Source: Anthonomus grandis grandis (taxonomy: Eukaryota > Arthropoda > Insecta > Coleoptera > Curculionidae). Taken from it: a DNA stretch of 64,000 nt. The stretch lies in NCBI RefSeq assembly GCF_022605725.1, contig NC_065549.1:1984001-2048000 (forward strand), given 5' to 3'. The translations under genes and the position numbers were made by a program. Numbering within the stretch: the stretch's first letter is position 1; the number at the start of each line of letters is the position of its first letter. Below, piece after piece: positions 12,711 to 24,900 of the stretch. The notes below the pieces were generated by a model. That model had not been told where the DNA came from, did no database searches, and saw only the letters and a list, made by a program, of their open reading frames with translations.

Positions 12711-13080
12711 TGTAGGATAATGATTTTTTTTCGTTTCAAATGAGAGAGATACAGACTTTTTACCTAATATTTAATTTGACGATTAATTTCTTTATTATTT
12801 TTAATTTTGCTTGTAATTATAATATTTCGGAATTAGATTTTAGTGAGACGTGTACAGTATATGTGTCTTAGGGTTTCGAGAAATAAATAAATAAATAAAT
12901 CATAAACATTTTTTATTTGAGACCCATTTCAAAAATCAATCACAAAAAATGTTTGAGTATGGGGGAAAGGGATCACAACTTCTTATTTTTGGGCTTTTTC
13001 ATAGGGAACACTAGCTTTTGGCAAAGTATCAAGATTTTGCCTATTTTTGCCAAAAAAACAGGTACAGATTGACTGTACTA
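12130..13080. mobile_element. Element with inverted ends (about 95 bp), foldback/MITE-like
   Basis: The left end (12,133-12,240) and the reverse complement of the right end (about 12,990-13,080) share CAATCTGT-like text, AAAATAGGC, TACTTTGCCAAAAG and a CCCAAG-like word. The left end starts with a near-perfect palindrome, CAGATTCACTGAATCTG. The interior has no transposase-like frame. The right portion is missing from the related copy at 23,427-23,855. Target-site duplications were not identified, so the mobile-element call is inference from the inverted ends and the second copy. Confidence 0.5.
12880..12901 (+). repeat. (AAAT)n microsatellite
   Basis: About five tetranucleotide repeats of AAAT. 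It may be the tail of a decayed element. Confidence 0.8.
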
Positions 13081-13299
13081 TTATTTTATTAAATTTTTTC
13101 AATTTTTTAGAATGTTTTTCCAATCCCTAATGGACATGATCCATTTTACATAATTTTTCTCATGCAACATTAATATAGACTCTCCTCTTGGTCTGATTTT
13201 ATGCCTGATTTATTCTACAATAAATAAAATACGTTGGGTTATTTTTTGAGAAAGTCTAAAAGGCAAACAAAGAACTAAAAAAAAACAGATCGTCTCTAT

Positions 13300-14090
13300 A
13301 TAACATCAAAAGAGCGTTAAACTCAGCACGCGTCCTTTCGCCACCGTTGTTCCTCACTCACCGAGAACCGGAGGATTTTTTTCTTTTTTTTCTCTCTGTT
13401 TTAACGAATTTCTCGCTCGCCAAAGTACCCACCGGAGTTTTACTTTCAATACTCGCATTTTCTACGGATTACGACGGCTTAAATCTGGAAAACGGGAGCG
13501 GTATTTGCGTTCTCAGATATTATTAGGGGTGGTTTCCGGTTAACGTGGCCACTGTACATTCTCTCCACCTCTCTCTCTCGTGTTTTTTGTTTTATTTCAT
13601 TTTTTTTTTGCGTTGAAAGTGAAGGGAAGAAACGAAAACGAAAGGGAAACTTTTCACTTTTACGTTCGCAATTTTACTTCGAAATAATAAACCGAAATAC
13701 CAATGTCTTATTTTTTAGGGCTGTAATGCCTTTTTATATTTTAATATCTCCCTCTCTCTCTCTCTCTCTCGCCCTCCACCCGATCCCTGTAAAACGAACG
13801 AAATAATTTAATATTCCTCGCAATAAATTTGGGATTAGGGTTTTATGCCGCGGCAATAAAAACCGTAATTTATAACAAAATATATATACAAAATTCAATT
13901 TTTACTCTTCGACGTTGTTGTTGTTGTTGTTTTTTCGACGGCGTCGACGGCGGCGTCGCCCGTTTCGCCGAATATAAGACCGTAGTTTATAATTTTAATA
14001 TACGACGACGGCCGCCCCTTTATTGCTCTATTTATCAAAAGTTCAAAACATTGGCGCGCCCGTAAATTGCTTCTTGGCTACGAAATCGAT
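13300..14090. promoter_or_regulatory. CpG-containing single-copy island, candidate regulatory or exonic block
   Basis: This is one of the least repetitive stretches of the window. It has many CpG-containing words, such as TCGACGGCGTCGACGG near 13,935-13,950, a (CT)n run near 13,750-13,770 and a (GTT)n run near 13,910-13,930. AATAAAAACCGTAATTTATA near 13,854 is followed about 120 bp later by a related word, GACCGTAGTTTATAATTT. An open frame of 78 codons (13,829-14,065, +) is low-complexity and unrecognised. A promoter, enhancer or untranslated exon are all possible. Nothing here proves function. Confidence 0.3.
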
Positions 14091-14740
14091 ACTTTAATTA
14101 AAAATTAATTAATATCAGTAGAAGAGCAAGAGTTAAAGATTGAACGTTTCATTTTATGTTGATTTGTTTTATAATTTTTTCCTAAAAATTCGTTTTTTCA
14201 CATCATTTCATTACCATTTCTTGTAAAAAATCCAGAGGTAATTTAATATATTTAATAAACGTATATATTATAACCACCCTGTATTCGTTTAAAAGTGTCT
14301 CAACCGCCCGAGAATTATCTTACATCCTTGAAAATCTGTACCCTAAACATAAATAATAATATAAGCAGAGATTGAGACAGACCCAAAAAAGTAAAAGAGG
14401 CACTTTGGTTTATCAAAAGCCATTTATATAGAGTGTTTAATTATCAGAGACAATTGTTCCATATCAAATTAAGCAACATTGATAATATAGTGCACTTTAT
14501 TCGGGTCTGCTGTGTACTACACAATTTATCTTTAATGGGAAAAAAAATTAATTGCCGAAGCTGAAATAAACATGAAGTATATAAGAAATATAATAATTTG
14601 CTTAAATGTTCAAGGAATTGAAAAAAATCCAAGACTCACAAAGTTACTGAAAACAACAAATGTTGATGTTAATAGTTTTTTAAATATTGCGAATTTACCG
14701 ATATTTGGTCAACAAAATATTTGACAATTTTTCTCGATTT
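14091..14740. other. AT-rich stretch, no gene seen
   Basis: No open frame is recognised. The last part (from about 14,640) passes into sequence resembling the satellite with core AGTGCAAAAATTAAAT. Confidence 0.4.
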
Positions 14741-15303
14741 TCTCTCAAAACTGTCAAAAATTTACTTAAAAAGTGCAAAAATTAAATCCCATTAATAAAA
14801 AAAAAATTGGATTTTTTTTAACAATTACATTTTGCTCAAAAATTAAAACTCAAGACAAATTAATAGGAAAATTAGCAATTTGTCAGAAACTAAATATTTC
14901 CAAAACGTTTAATAAATATTTCAATCATATTCATACGTAAAAACAAAAATAAAACAAAAAATACAGAAATTTATTTAAATAAATGTTGTTTTGAAAATTT
15001 TAGCAAAACATTTTACCCATTTATTTTAACGCAACAAATTAAAATTTCACGCCACTCACTTTAGGCGATTAAATACTTTAATTAAAATCAATATATAAGA
15101 TACAACTGCCTGGAATAATTATATTTAAGTTGAAATTACTTTACAATTCCGGGTAGTACGGCCATTATTTTTATATTTTAGGTAGTTGAACCGTAGGGTT
15201 TGTTTAAAGACAGGCAATTAAATTTTTTGATTCATTAAATTAAATAATTACGTCATCAAGCCTCTGATGCCCTTTAAATTTCAGGCACTTTATATGGTTC
15301 AAC

Positions 15304-15368
15304 TGCCTGGAATAATGAATTCAGTTATTAATTAAATTTGTATTAAAATTATTTTACAATTCCAGGCA
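15304..15368 (+). repeat. Example of the hairpin motif TGCCTGGAAT...ATTCCAGGCA
   Basis: TGCCTGGAAT at 15,304-15,313 is the exact reverse complement of ATTCCAGGCA at 15,359-15,368, with 45 bases between. The same pair recurs many times in 15,000-21,500 and, in both orientations, at 25,100-28,600 and 33,121-33,185. Confidence 0.85.
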
Positions 15369-16899
15369 CTACAAGCATGATTTGTCATTTTATGCTGTTA
15401 AACATTAATTATTTTTTAAATTTCACTCATTTAAATAGTTTATTAAAATATATGAAAATTAGTAGATTCAAATGCCTGGCATAATTATTTCAGTCATTAA
15501 TTATATTTAAAATATCCTCATATTTTCTTTAAATTCTAGGCAGTTCAACACATAAATTAAATTAAATATATTTAATTTATGCAACTCAACTGCTGGAATA
15601 ATTAAAAAAAATTTAATTGGAATTATTTTACAATTCCAGGCATTTCAGTAGTTTCGTGAAATAAAAAGTGTAAGGTTCAAGTGCCTGGAATAATTAATTC
15701 AGTTATAAATTAAATTTATATTAAAATTATTTTACAAATTCCAGGCACTACAGGCATGACTTTTTTATTTTATGCTGTTAAACATTAATTATTTATTAAA
15801 TTTCAGTCATTTAAATAGTTTATTAAAATATATGAAAATTAGTAGATTCCAATGCCTGGAATAATTATTTCAGTTATTAATTATATTAAAGTTTAAAAAT
15901 ATTTTACAATTCTTTTGTTTTTTTTTTGTTTAATTAAACTACTGAACTGCTTAGCATTGTAAAATAATTCCAATTGAAATGTAGCTAATGCATCAATTAA
16001 TTATTACAAGCAGTTGGGTTTGACATATTTAATTTAATTAAAATATATTTATTTAATTTTATTAAGACTCTCAAATTTAAATAAAACCCAAGGCTTAATG
16101 GCAGTTATTAATTAAATTTATATTAAAATTATTTTACAATTTCAGGCACTACAGGCATGACTTTTTTATTTTATGCTATTAAACATTAATTATTTATTAA
16201 ATTTCAGTCATTTAAATAGTTTATTAAAATAAATGAAAATTATTATATTCCAATGCCTGAAATAATTATTTCAGTTATTAATTACATTTAAATTTAAAAT
16301 TATTTTACAATTCTTTTGTTTAATTGAACTACTGAACTGCTTAGCATTGTTAAATTAATTCGAATTGAAATATATTTAATTAATTATTACAAGCAGTTGG
16401 GTCTGACATATTTAATTTAATTAAAATATGTTTATTTAATTTTATTAAGACTCTCTCAAATTTAAATAAAACCCGAGGCTTAATGATTTAATTAAATAAT
16501 ACTGTCAAAAATTTACTTAAAAAGAGCCAAAATTAAATTCCGTTAAGACGTTTATTGCATTTATAAAAAAAAATGGAATGTTTTTTAAATGAATGTTTTT
16601 TTGAAAATATGTAAATTTTAGCAAAACATTTTACCCATTTATTTTAACGCAACAAATTAAAATTTCACGCCACTCACTTTAGGCGGTTAAATACTTTAAT
16701 TAAAATCAATATATAAGACACAACTGCCTGGAGTAATTATATTTAAGTTTAAATTACTTTACAATTCCGGGTAGTACGGCCATTATTTTTATATTTTCGG
16801 TAGTTGAACCTTAGAGTTTGTTTAAAGTCAGGTAATTAAATTTTTTGATTCATTAAATTAAATAATTACGTCATCAAGCCTCTGATGCCCTTTAAATTT

Positions 16900-18675
16900 C
16901 AGGCACTTTATATGGTTCAACTGCCTGGAATAATGAATTCAGTTATTAATTAAATTTGTATTAAAATTATTTTACAATTCCAGGCACTACAAGCATGATT
17001 TGTCATTTTATGCTGTTAAACATTAATTATTTTTTAAATTTCACTCATTTAAATAGTTTATTAAAATATATGAAAATTAGTAGATTCCAATGCCTAGCAT
17101 AATTATTTCAATCATTAATTACATTTAAAATATCCTGATATTTTCTTTAAATTCCAGGCAGTTCAACACATAAATTAAATTAAATATATTTAATTTATGC
17201 AACTCAACTGCTGGAATAATTTAAAAAAATTAATTGAAATTATTTTACAATTCCAGGCATTTCAGTAGTTTTGTGAAATAAAAAGTGTAAGGTTCAAGTG
17301 CCTGGAATAATTAATTCAGTTATAAATTAAATTTAAATAAAAAATATTTTACAATTCCAGGCACTACAGGCATGACTTTTTTATTTTATGCTGTTAAACA
17401 TTAATTATTTTTTTAAATTTCAGTCATTTAAATAGTTTATTAAAATATATAAAAATTTGTAGATTCCAATGCCTGGAATAATTATTTCAGTTATTAATTA
17501 TATTAAAGTTTAAAAATATTTTACAATTCTTTTGTTTTTTTTTTTTGTTTAATTAAACTACTGAACTGCTTAGCATTGTAAAATAATTCCAATTGAAATG
17601 TAGCTAATGCATCAATTAATTATTACAAGCAGTTGGGTCTGACATATTTAATTTAACTAAAATATGTTTTATTTAATTTTATTAAGACTCTCAAATTTAA
17701 ATAAAACCCAAGGCTTAATGGCAGTTATTAATTAAATTTATATTAAAATTATTTTACAATTCCAGGCACTACAGGCATGACTTTTTTATTTTATGCTATT
17801 AAACATTAATTATTTTTTAAATTTCAATCATTTAAATAATTTATTAAAATATATGAAAATTAGTAGATTCCAATGCCTGGAATAATTATTTCAGTTATTA
17901 ATTACATTTAAATTTAAAAATATTTTACAATTCTTTTGTTTAATTAAACTACTGAACTGCTTAGCATTGTTAAATTAATTCGAATTAAAATGTAGTTAAT
18001 GCATCAATTAATTACTACAAGCAGTTGGGTCTGACATATTTAATTTAATTAAGACTCTCTCAAATTTAAATAAAACCCAAGGCTTAATGCTTTAATTAAA
18101 TAATACTGTCAACAATTTACTTACAAAGTGTAAAAATTAAATCCCGTTAAGACGTTTATTGCATTTATAAAAAAAAATGTAAATGTTTTTAACAATTACA
18201 ATTTTGCTCAAAAATTAAAAAAGTTGAATTAAAACTCAAGACAAATTAATAAGAAAATTAGCAATTTGTCAGAAATTAAATATTTCCAAAACGTTTAATA
18301 AATATTTCAATTATATTCATACGTAAAAACAAAAATAAAACAAAAAATACAGAAATTTATTTAAATAAATGTTGTTTTGAAAATATGTAAATTTTAGCAA
18401 AACATTTTACCCATTTATTTTAACGCAACAAATTAAAATTTCACACCACTCACTTTAGGCGATTAAATACTTTAATTAAAATCAATATATAAGACACAAC
18501 TGCTTGAAATAATTATATTTAAGTTGAAATTACTTTACAATTCCGGGTAGTACAGCTATTATTTTTATATTTTCGGTAGTTGAACCTTAGGGTTTGTTTA
18601 AAGTCAGGCAATTAAATTTTTTGATTCATTAGATTAAATAATTACGTCATCAAGCCTCTGATGCTCTTTAAATTG
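16900..18675 (+). repeat. Near-identical higher-order unit, first copy
   Basis: This unit matches 18,676-20,450 with almost no differences by eye. One visible change is the T-run near 17,535 (12 T) versus 19,311 (11 T), which explains why the spacing shifts from 1,776 to 1,775. Just before 16,900 mismatches are frequent, so the identity starts abruptly. Confidence 0.85.
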
Positions 18676-20450
18676 CAGGCACTTTATATGGTTCAACTGC
18701 CTGGAATAATGAATTCAGTTATTAATTAAATTTGTATTAAAATTATTTTACAATTCCAGGCACTACAAGCATGATTTGTCATTTTATGCTGTTAAACATT
18801 AATTATTTTTTAAATTTCACTCATTTAAATAGTTTATTAAAATATATGAAAATTAGTAGATTCCAATGCCTAGCATAATTATTTCAATCATTAATTACAT
18901 TTAAAATATCCTGATATTTTCTTTAAATTCCAGGCAGTTCAACACATAAATTAAATTAAATATATTTAATTTATGCAACTCAACTGCTGGAATAATTTAA
19001 AAAAATTAATTGAAATTATTTTACAATTCCAGGCATTTCAGTAGTTTTGTGAAATAAAAAGTGTAAGGTTCAAGTGCCTGGAATAATTAATTCAGTTATA
19101 AATTAAATTTAAATAAAAAATATTTTACAATTCCAGGCACTACAGGCATGACTTTTTTATTTTATGCTGTTAAACATTAATTATTTTTTTAAATTTCAGT
19201 CATTTAAATAGTTTATTAAAATATATAAAAATTTGTAGATTCCAATGCCTGGAATAATTATTTCAGTTATTAATTATATTAAAGTTTAAAAATATTTTAC
19301 AATTCTTTTGTTTTTTTTTTTGTTTAATTAAACTACTGAACTGCTTAGCATTGTAAAATAATTCCAATTGAAATGTAGCTAATGCATCAATTAATTATTA
19401 CAAGCAGTTGGGTCTGACATATTTAATTTAACTAAAATATGTTTTATTTAATTTTATTAAGACTCTCAAATTTAAATAAAACCCAAGGCTTAATGGCAGT
19501 TATTAATTAAATTTATATTAAAATTATTTTACAATTCCAGGCACTACAGGCATGACTTTTTTATTTTATGCTATTAAACATTAATTATTTTTTAAATTTC
19601 AATCATTTAAATAATTTATTAAAATATATGAAAATTAGTAGATTCCAATGCCTGGAATAATTATTTCAGTTATTAATTACATTTAAATTTAAAAATATTT
19701 TACAATTCTTTTGTTTAATTAAACTACTGAACTGCTTAGCATTGTTAAATTAATTCGAATTAAAATGTAGTTAATGCATCAATTAATTACTACAAGCAGT
19801 TGGGTCTGACATATTTAATTTAATTAAGACTCTCTCAAATTTAAATAAAACCCAAGGCTTAATGCTTTAATTAAATAATACTGTCAACAATTTACTTACA
19901 AAGTGTAAAAATTAAATCCCGTTAAGACGTTTATTGCATTTATAAAAAAAAATGTAAATGTTTTTAACAATTACAATTTTGCTCAAAAATTAAAAAAGTT
20001 GAATTAAAACTCAAGACAAATTAATAAGAAAATTAGCAATTTGTCAGAAATTAAATATTTCCAAAACGTTTAATAAATATTTCAATTATATTCATACGTA
20101 AAAACAAAAATAAAACAAAAAATACAGAAATTTATTTAAATAAATGTTGTTTTGAAAATATGTAAATTTTAGCAAAACATTTTACCCATTTATTTTAACG
20201 CAACAAATTAAAATTTCACACCACTCACTTTAGGCGATTAAATACTTTAATTAAAATCAATATATAAGACACAACTGCTTGAAATAATTATATTTAAGTT
20301 GAAATTACTTTACAATTCCGGGTAGTACAGCTATTATTTTTATATTTTCGGTAGTTGAACCTTAGGGTTTGTTTAAAGTCAGGCAATTAAATTTTTTGAT
20401 TCATTAGATTAAATAATTACGTCATCAAGCCTCTGATGCTCTTTAAATTG
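18676..20450 (+). repeat. Near-identical higher-order unit, second copy
   Basis: Second copy of the 1,775-bp unit. After it the match to the unit start continues to about 20,497 and then diverges (GAATTCAGTTATG versus GAATTCAGTTATT). The high similarity indicates a recent tandem duplication or conversion compared with the older unit on the left. Confidence 0.85.
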
Positions 20451-20499
20451 CAGGCACTTTATATGGTTCAACTGCCTGGAATAATGAATTCAGTTATGA

Positions 20500-21900
20500 A
20501 TTAAATTTATATTAAAAATATTTTACAATTCCAGGCACTACAGGCATGACTTTTTTATTTTATGCTGTTAAACAGTAATTATTTATTAAATTTCAGTCAT
20601 TTAAATAGTTTATTAAAATATATGAAAATTTGTAGATTCCAATGCCTGGAATATTTATTTCAGTTATTAATTATATTAACTATTTAATCGAAAAAATTGA
20701 CCCTCATATTTTTTTTAAATTTTAGGCAGTTCAATAGATAAATTAAATTAAATATATTTAATTTATGTAACTCAACTGCCGGAATAATTGGAATTATTTT
20801 ACAATTCCAAGCATTTCAATAGCTTCATTAAATAAAAAGTATAAGGTTCAACTGCCTGGAATATTAATTCAGTTATGAATTACATTTAAATTAAAGATTT
20901 ATTTTAAAATTCCAGGAAGTATAAGCATAATTTTTATATTTTAGTTAGAAGTAGTGTTTTGTAGTGTCAATTTTTGAAAAAAACTACGTGTTTTTATTCA
21001 ACGTTTCGGATTATATTTAATTCACTTTAAATTTTAAAGCTGTCCGATTTCCATTAAATAAAAAATATAAGGCTCAACTGCCTGGAGTTCAGTAATTAGT
21101 TGCATTAAACTTGAAATTATTTTATAATTTCAGGCAGGTATGATTTTTATATTTTAGGCAATTGAGCCTAAGTTTTTGTTTAAATTCAGTCAGCTAGTTC
21201 AATTTTTAATAAAACAAATAATATTAGGCTCAACTGCCTAAAATAATTAATTGAGTCATTGGGCTTCCGATTTTCTTTGAATTTAAGGCAGTTTCATGAC
21301 TTTAATTAAATTAACTATATTGGACTCAACTGCCTGGAATAATAAATCGAGTCATTATTTTATAATTCCAGGCAGTTCAGGTGTAATATTTAAGGCTACT
21401 AAGCTCTATTTTTTATTACAATCAATTCAGTAGTTTATTTAAATAAAAAGTATATGGTTCGACTGCCTGGAATAAGTAGTTTAGTCAGTAATTGCTTCAA
21501 AATTCAAATTAGACGAGTACAGACATGTTTTTTATAGTTTAGATAGTTAAGCCTTAGACATCTACATTTCAGGCAGTTAATAGTTTAATTAAATTAAATA
21601 TATTAGGCTTAACTTCCTGGCATAATTAGTTTTATTTAAATGAAAATTATTTTGCAATTCTAGACATGACTTATTTATTTTAAGCTGTTAAACTTTAAAT
21701 ATTTTAGATTTCGGACAGTTTAATGGTTTAACTAAGTATTAGGGTCAATTCCCAAGAATAATTAATTGAGTCATTTTAGATATTTTAGTGAACATTATTT
21801 TGCAGTTTCAAGTAGTTCCATAGTCTAAATACATTTAAAATTATATGCTTACTTACCTAGACTAATAAGTCAAATTCAAATAAGTATAGAGTCAAATAAA
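20500..21900 (+). repeat. Degenerate continuation of the hairpin family
   Basis: CAACTGCCTGGAAT or close variants recur near 20,847, 21,076, 21,327 and 21,459, with AATTCCAGGCAGT-like partners. Similarity between copies is lower than in the higher-order array. The block 20,860-21,115 has an inverted match at about 25,150-25,440. Confidence 0.75.
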
Positions 21901-22129
21901 AATAGGTAAATGTTTTAACCTATTTTAGGCCATCCTCAGGGTGATAAAAAGTGAAAACCTATTTTCAATAAACATAAAGATTTATCATAAAAATGTAATG
22001 AACCATAAAAAGAAAATTGTTGGTTCTACTTCTGATTAAGAACCAGAAACATTGATGTTAGCTGACAGATTGTTAAAATGCAATAAGCCTTGGTGAAGAA
22101 TCTAATTGAGCCATATAAGTTTTTCTCTT

Positions 22130-22412
22130 ACAGAAAAACACGGTTTTATTATTCCTTATCCCAGGTATAGTTAAAACCTAGCATGTAAATTCGTTTTAGA
22201 GCCTTGGAGAGCTTAAAAAGTGTCGAAATTGCCTATAATATATTCAGTGAAATAATTGTCGTGTTCTATCACTCTCTTTTTTGTTGACATTTACTGTAAC
22301 AATTATATGAAAAGCATTAAAGCCGTCGAAAATTTGACGGTAAATTTGAATTCATTATGTCACCATTAAAAAGGTCCTTCAAAGCTTACGTTTTATTGTG
22401 GTTTATGTAGGA
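22130..22412 (+). repeat. Dispersed block Y, left copy
   Basis: This block matches the reverse complement of about 26,735-27,025. Shared words are GTTTTATTATT, CAGGTATAGTTAAA, TTTTAGAGCCTTGGAGA, CCTATAATATATTCAGTG, TTGTTGACATTTACT, GGTAAATTTGAATTCATT and GGTTTATGTAG. It holds a short stem, CCGTC...GACGG, near 22,323-22,340. No open frame is conserved between the two copies. Confidence 0.8.
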
Positions 22413-22439
22413 CCCAAACAATATTGAAAAAGTTAATTG

Positions 22440-22980
22440 ACTCGCCCAAGTGTCGCACTGATAAATCCGTTAAACGTCCCCACACATTTACATATCTTTA
22501 TTGTCTAAGGATAGTCGGCGTCAAGGGTGTCGGGGAGTTTAATTAGTTCATAAGTTCCACGAGTTGCCCTCCGAAGTTTATCCAATCAATACTTCGGCGA
22601 GGCCCGGCCGACTACCACGACGACGAACTTCGAAGTTTGCCAACTTTAACGTTTGTTATATAAACAATGTGCACCTCGAGCCTGCAACACTATCTGAGAC
22701 CGAGTTATTTATCTTGGAGGGCAACTTCCATATAATATACACCCGGATGTGAGGTCTCGGCCTCCCCCCAACCTCCTCCTCCTCACACCATTTCTGATGC
22801 AGCCCCCGCCGTCTCCAACTACTTGTGAAATTTGGATATTTATGTAGATGGTAGGATACAGTTACAGTTCGAAAGTTCGGGGATTGTAATTTAGTGCTCG
22901 TAAACTCCCGGAGTTTGCCGTAGTTGTGTATAGGAAATATATTTCGCGACTCTTTGCAGTTTCGGTGGGCGAGGGGGAGC
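22440..22980. promoter_or_regulatory. CpG-containing single-copy island
   Basis: This block is clearly richer in G+C and CpG than its neighbours and is not repeated in the window. Open frames of 60-110 codons on both strands (for example 22,656-22,982, minus) reflect base composition; none is recognised. It lies between the two opposite-facing hairpin-family regions. A regulatory element or exon is possible but unproven. Confidence 0.3.
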
Positions 22981-22983
22981 ACG

Positions 22984-22997
22984 GGGGGGGGGGGGGT
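22984..22997 (+). repeat. Poly-G tract
   Basis: A run of about 13 G bases, unusual in this AT-rich window. It borders the start of the 140-bp direct repeat at 22,998. Confidence 0.85.
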
Positions 22998-23140
22998 GTT
23001 TGTTCTAATGATTTGTTTAGGGAGTCGAGGGTTTTGTTGGGCGCCAAAAAGTCACCCCGACGAACGATCTGCACTAAAGGTGTAAACGACTTGTTTCCTT
23101 CAATTGGAATTTCGTAGCTCTCATATTAGTTGTCATATTG
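22998..23140 (+). repeat. 140-bp direct repeat, left copy
   Basis: TTTGTTCTAATGATTTG, GGGAGTCGAGGGTTTTGTT and TTTCGTAGCTCTCATATTAG occur here in order and recur at 23,857-24,005. The two copies bracket dispersed repeat G copy 2. Confidence 0.85.
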
Positions 23141-23149
23141 GATTTTTGA

Positions 23150-23855
23150 TTTTTTCGACTTATTTTTTAATTTTTTATTCTGAAAATTTATTAAACAAAA
23201 TTCGAAAAGAAAAACGATTTTTAAGTCATTTTTCATTTTTTTTACAAGTTTTGGATATTTTTCTTAAAAAGCTTCAATTGCTTGGAATTAATAAAAAAAA
23301 AAATAATCAGATCTTAACCTTTAGAAATATTTAAAAAAAACTATACTTTTTGGTAATAAGGCAGTTTAAAAAAAATATTTAAATATTTTAAACTACAATA
23401 AAAATTATAATTTTTCTATAGTAGGACAGATTGACTGAATCTGTCTTCTGAAAAGTGTTAATTATATCAAAAATAGGCGAAATCTTGATACTTTGCCAAA
23501 AGTTAGTGTTCATAAAAAAACCCAAGTGTACTTTTTTTGGAAAACTCAAAAATTGTAATCGAAATTTTTACAAAAACCGTGGATTTTAGGGCAAAATGTC
23601 CGAAATAAAAAATATTTATAACAAAGTTGCCTACAATTTTAATTTCAGGATCTTTTCTGTAACATTAAATGCGCAGAAGATAGAGGGCGCCAAAGTCACC
23701 TAACATTACTTTATCCCAAATTTGGCCAAGAAATTTTTATAATATAAGTAGAAAAAAAATTTAGAATATATTTTTCTACAGTTACTACCCATGTAAGTTG
23801 ATGAATATAAATAATTGCACAACATAGAGGGCTCCAAAATTACCAAAAAATTATT
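23150..23855 (+). repeat. Dispersed repeat G, copy 2
   Basis: Matches 11,890-12,710 throughout, with added sequence near 23,545-23,640. It lacks the inverted right end present at 12,990-13,080. It is bracketed by 140-bp direct repeats. Confidence 0.8.
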
Positions 23856-23856
23856 T

Positions 23857-24005
23857 GTTCTAATGATTTGTTTAGGGAGTCGAGGGTTTTGTTATGTGCC
23901 AAAAGTCGCCCCGCCGAACGATTTGCACTGAAGGTATTAGCGACTTGTTTGCTATAAAATGGCAATTCAAGTATTGCCATTTCGTAGCTCTCATATTAGT
24001 TGAGA
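23857..24005 (+). repeat. 140-bp direct repeat, right copy
   Basis: Second copy of the repeat at 22,998-23,140, about 858 bp downstream. It has scattered substitutions and a small insertion (AAAATGGCAATTCAAGTATT) before the shared TCGTAGCTCTCATATTAG. It leads directly into the 361-bp tandem repeat. Confidence 0.85.
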
Positions 24006-24610
24006 TATCGGATTTTCAATGTCAATTTTTGGGCTGAAAAACGAGGTCCAAATATGACTTTTTTCCGAATTTTCAAAGTGCTCGCGTTCAGTTAATTTTG
24101 CTCCAATCCCATTATTACCTGGTGTTTTCGTAATGTAGGTGATTTAAATAAGACACTGATATAGTTAGTAGAATTTCGAAAAAAATCGTTTTTGGTGAAA
24201 AAATTCGATACGGAGGGGTATTATACCCGAAAAATGAAAAAACCCAAACTTTGAAGGCCGATATCTCGGCTTCTAAAGGCATTATCATAAAAATTCTAAC
24301 GGTTTTGTCTTAGCTTAGTTTTTTTGAATACTGCGAGACTATCCGCAATATCGTAGCTCCTATAATAGCCGAGATATGGCATTTTAATGCCCATTTTTGG
24401 GCTCAACAACGAAGTCAAAAATTGACTTTTTTCCGAATTTTCAAAGTGCTCTCATTCAGTTATTCCTGATCGAATCTCATTATAACCAGGTGTTTTCGTG
24501 ATGTAGGTGATGAGAGAAAGCCGCTGGTATAGTTAGTTCGATTTCGAAAAAAAATAAATTTTGGTAAAAACATTCAATACTTGAAAAATTAAAAATCCCT
24601 AACTTTGCAA
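23985..24610 (+). repeat. 361-bp tandem repeat, about 1.7 copies
   Basis: TCGTAGCTC..ATA..AG followed by GAGATATCGG or GAGATATGGC appears near 23,991 and 24,352. Both are followed by TTTTTGGGCT, GACTTTTTTCCGAATTTTC, TTTTCGT(A/G)ATGTAGGTGAT and a TAGTTAG(T/T)-like word. The start overlaps the right 140-bp direct repeat. Confidence 0.8.
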
Positions 24611-24707
24611 TTTAAAAAAATTTTATTCTGATTTATACTAATTTAAGTATGTTTAAAAAATCATTAAAAGAATACGCATTAAGCTAAGAAGAATACATAA
24701 TATATGT

Positions 24708-24900
24708 ATACCGGGTGTCTTAGTAAAGTGGTTCGCCCCTATAACTTTTTTAATTTTTAAGTTAAAAAAAAAAATTAAATCTGGTACGTGGGTGTCGCAC
24801 TCAAATTGGGATTGGCCGACGTATTCAGTTGTTTTCTATCACTTCCAGTTTAACCGGAAATGACCCTAACTTTCTTATTTTAAATAAGATTTCCAATTTT
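24708..24900 (+). mobile_element. Short element starting TATACCGGGTGTC
   Basis: The start TATACCGGGTGTCTTAGTAA resembles TATACAGGGTGTCCC-type ends seen elsewhere in the window. The inner text to about 24,870 is more complex than the flanks. Its right boundary and family are unknown. Confidence 0.35.

Larger units (their letters stand above)
14740..20500 (+). repeat. Higher-order tandem array, 1.62-1.78 kb units, built of hairpin motifs
   Basis: The anchor TTTTACCCATTTATTTTAAC starts at 15,011, 16,629, 18,405 and 20,180, giving unit lengths of 1,618, 1,776 and 1,775 bp. The first unit is short because the stretch before 16,610 lacks about 158 bp present in the others. Each unit contains several copies of TGCCTGGAAT...ATTCCAGGCA, three copies of a GGCATGACTTTTTTATTTTA-type sub-block, and one stretch of the AGTGCAAAAATTAAAT satellite. 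No coding sequence is present. Confidence 0.9.

Noticed and set aside
22656..22982. 108-codon minus frame and overlapping frames on both strands
   Set aside because: Several frames are open at once because the block has fewer A/T stop codons; no recognisable protein text.
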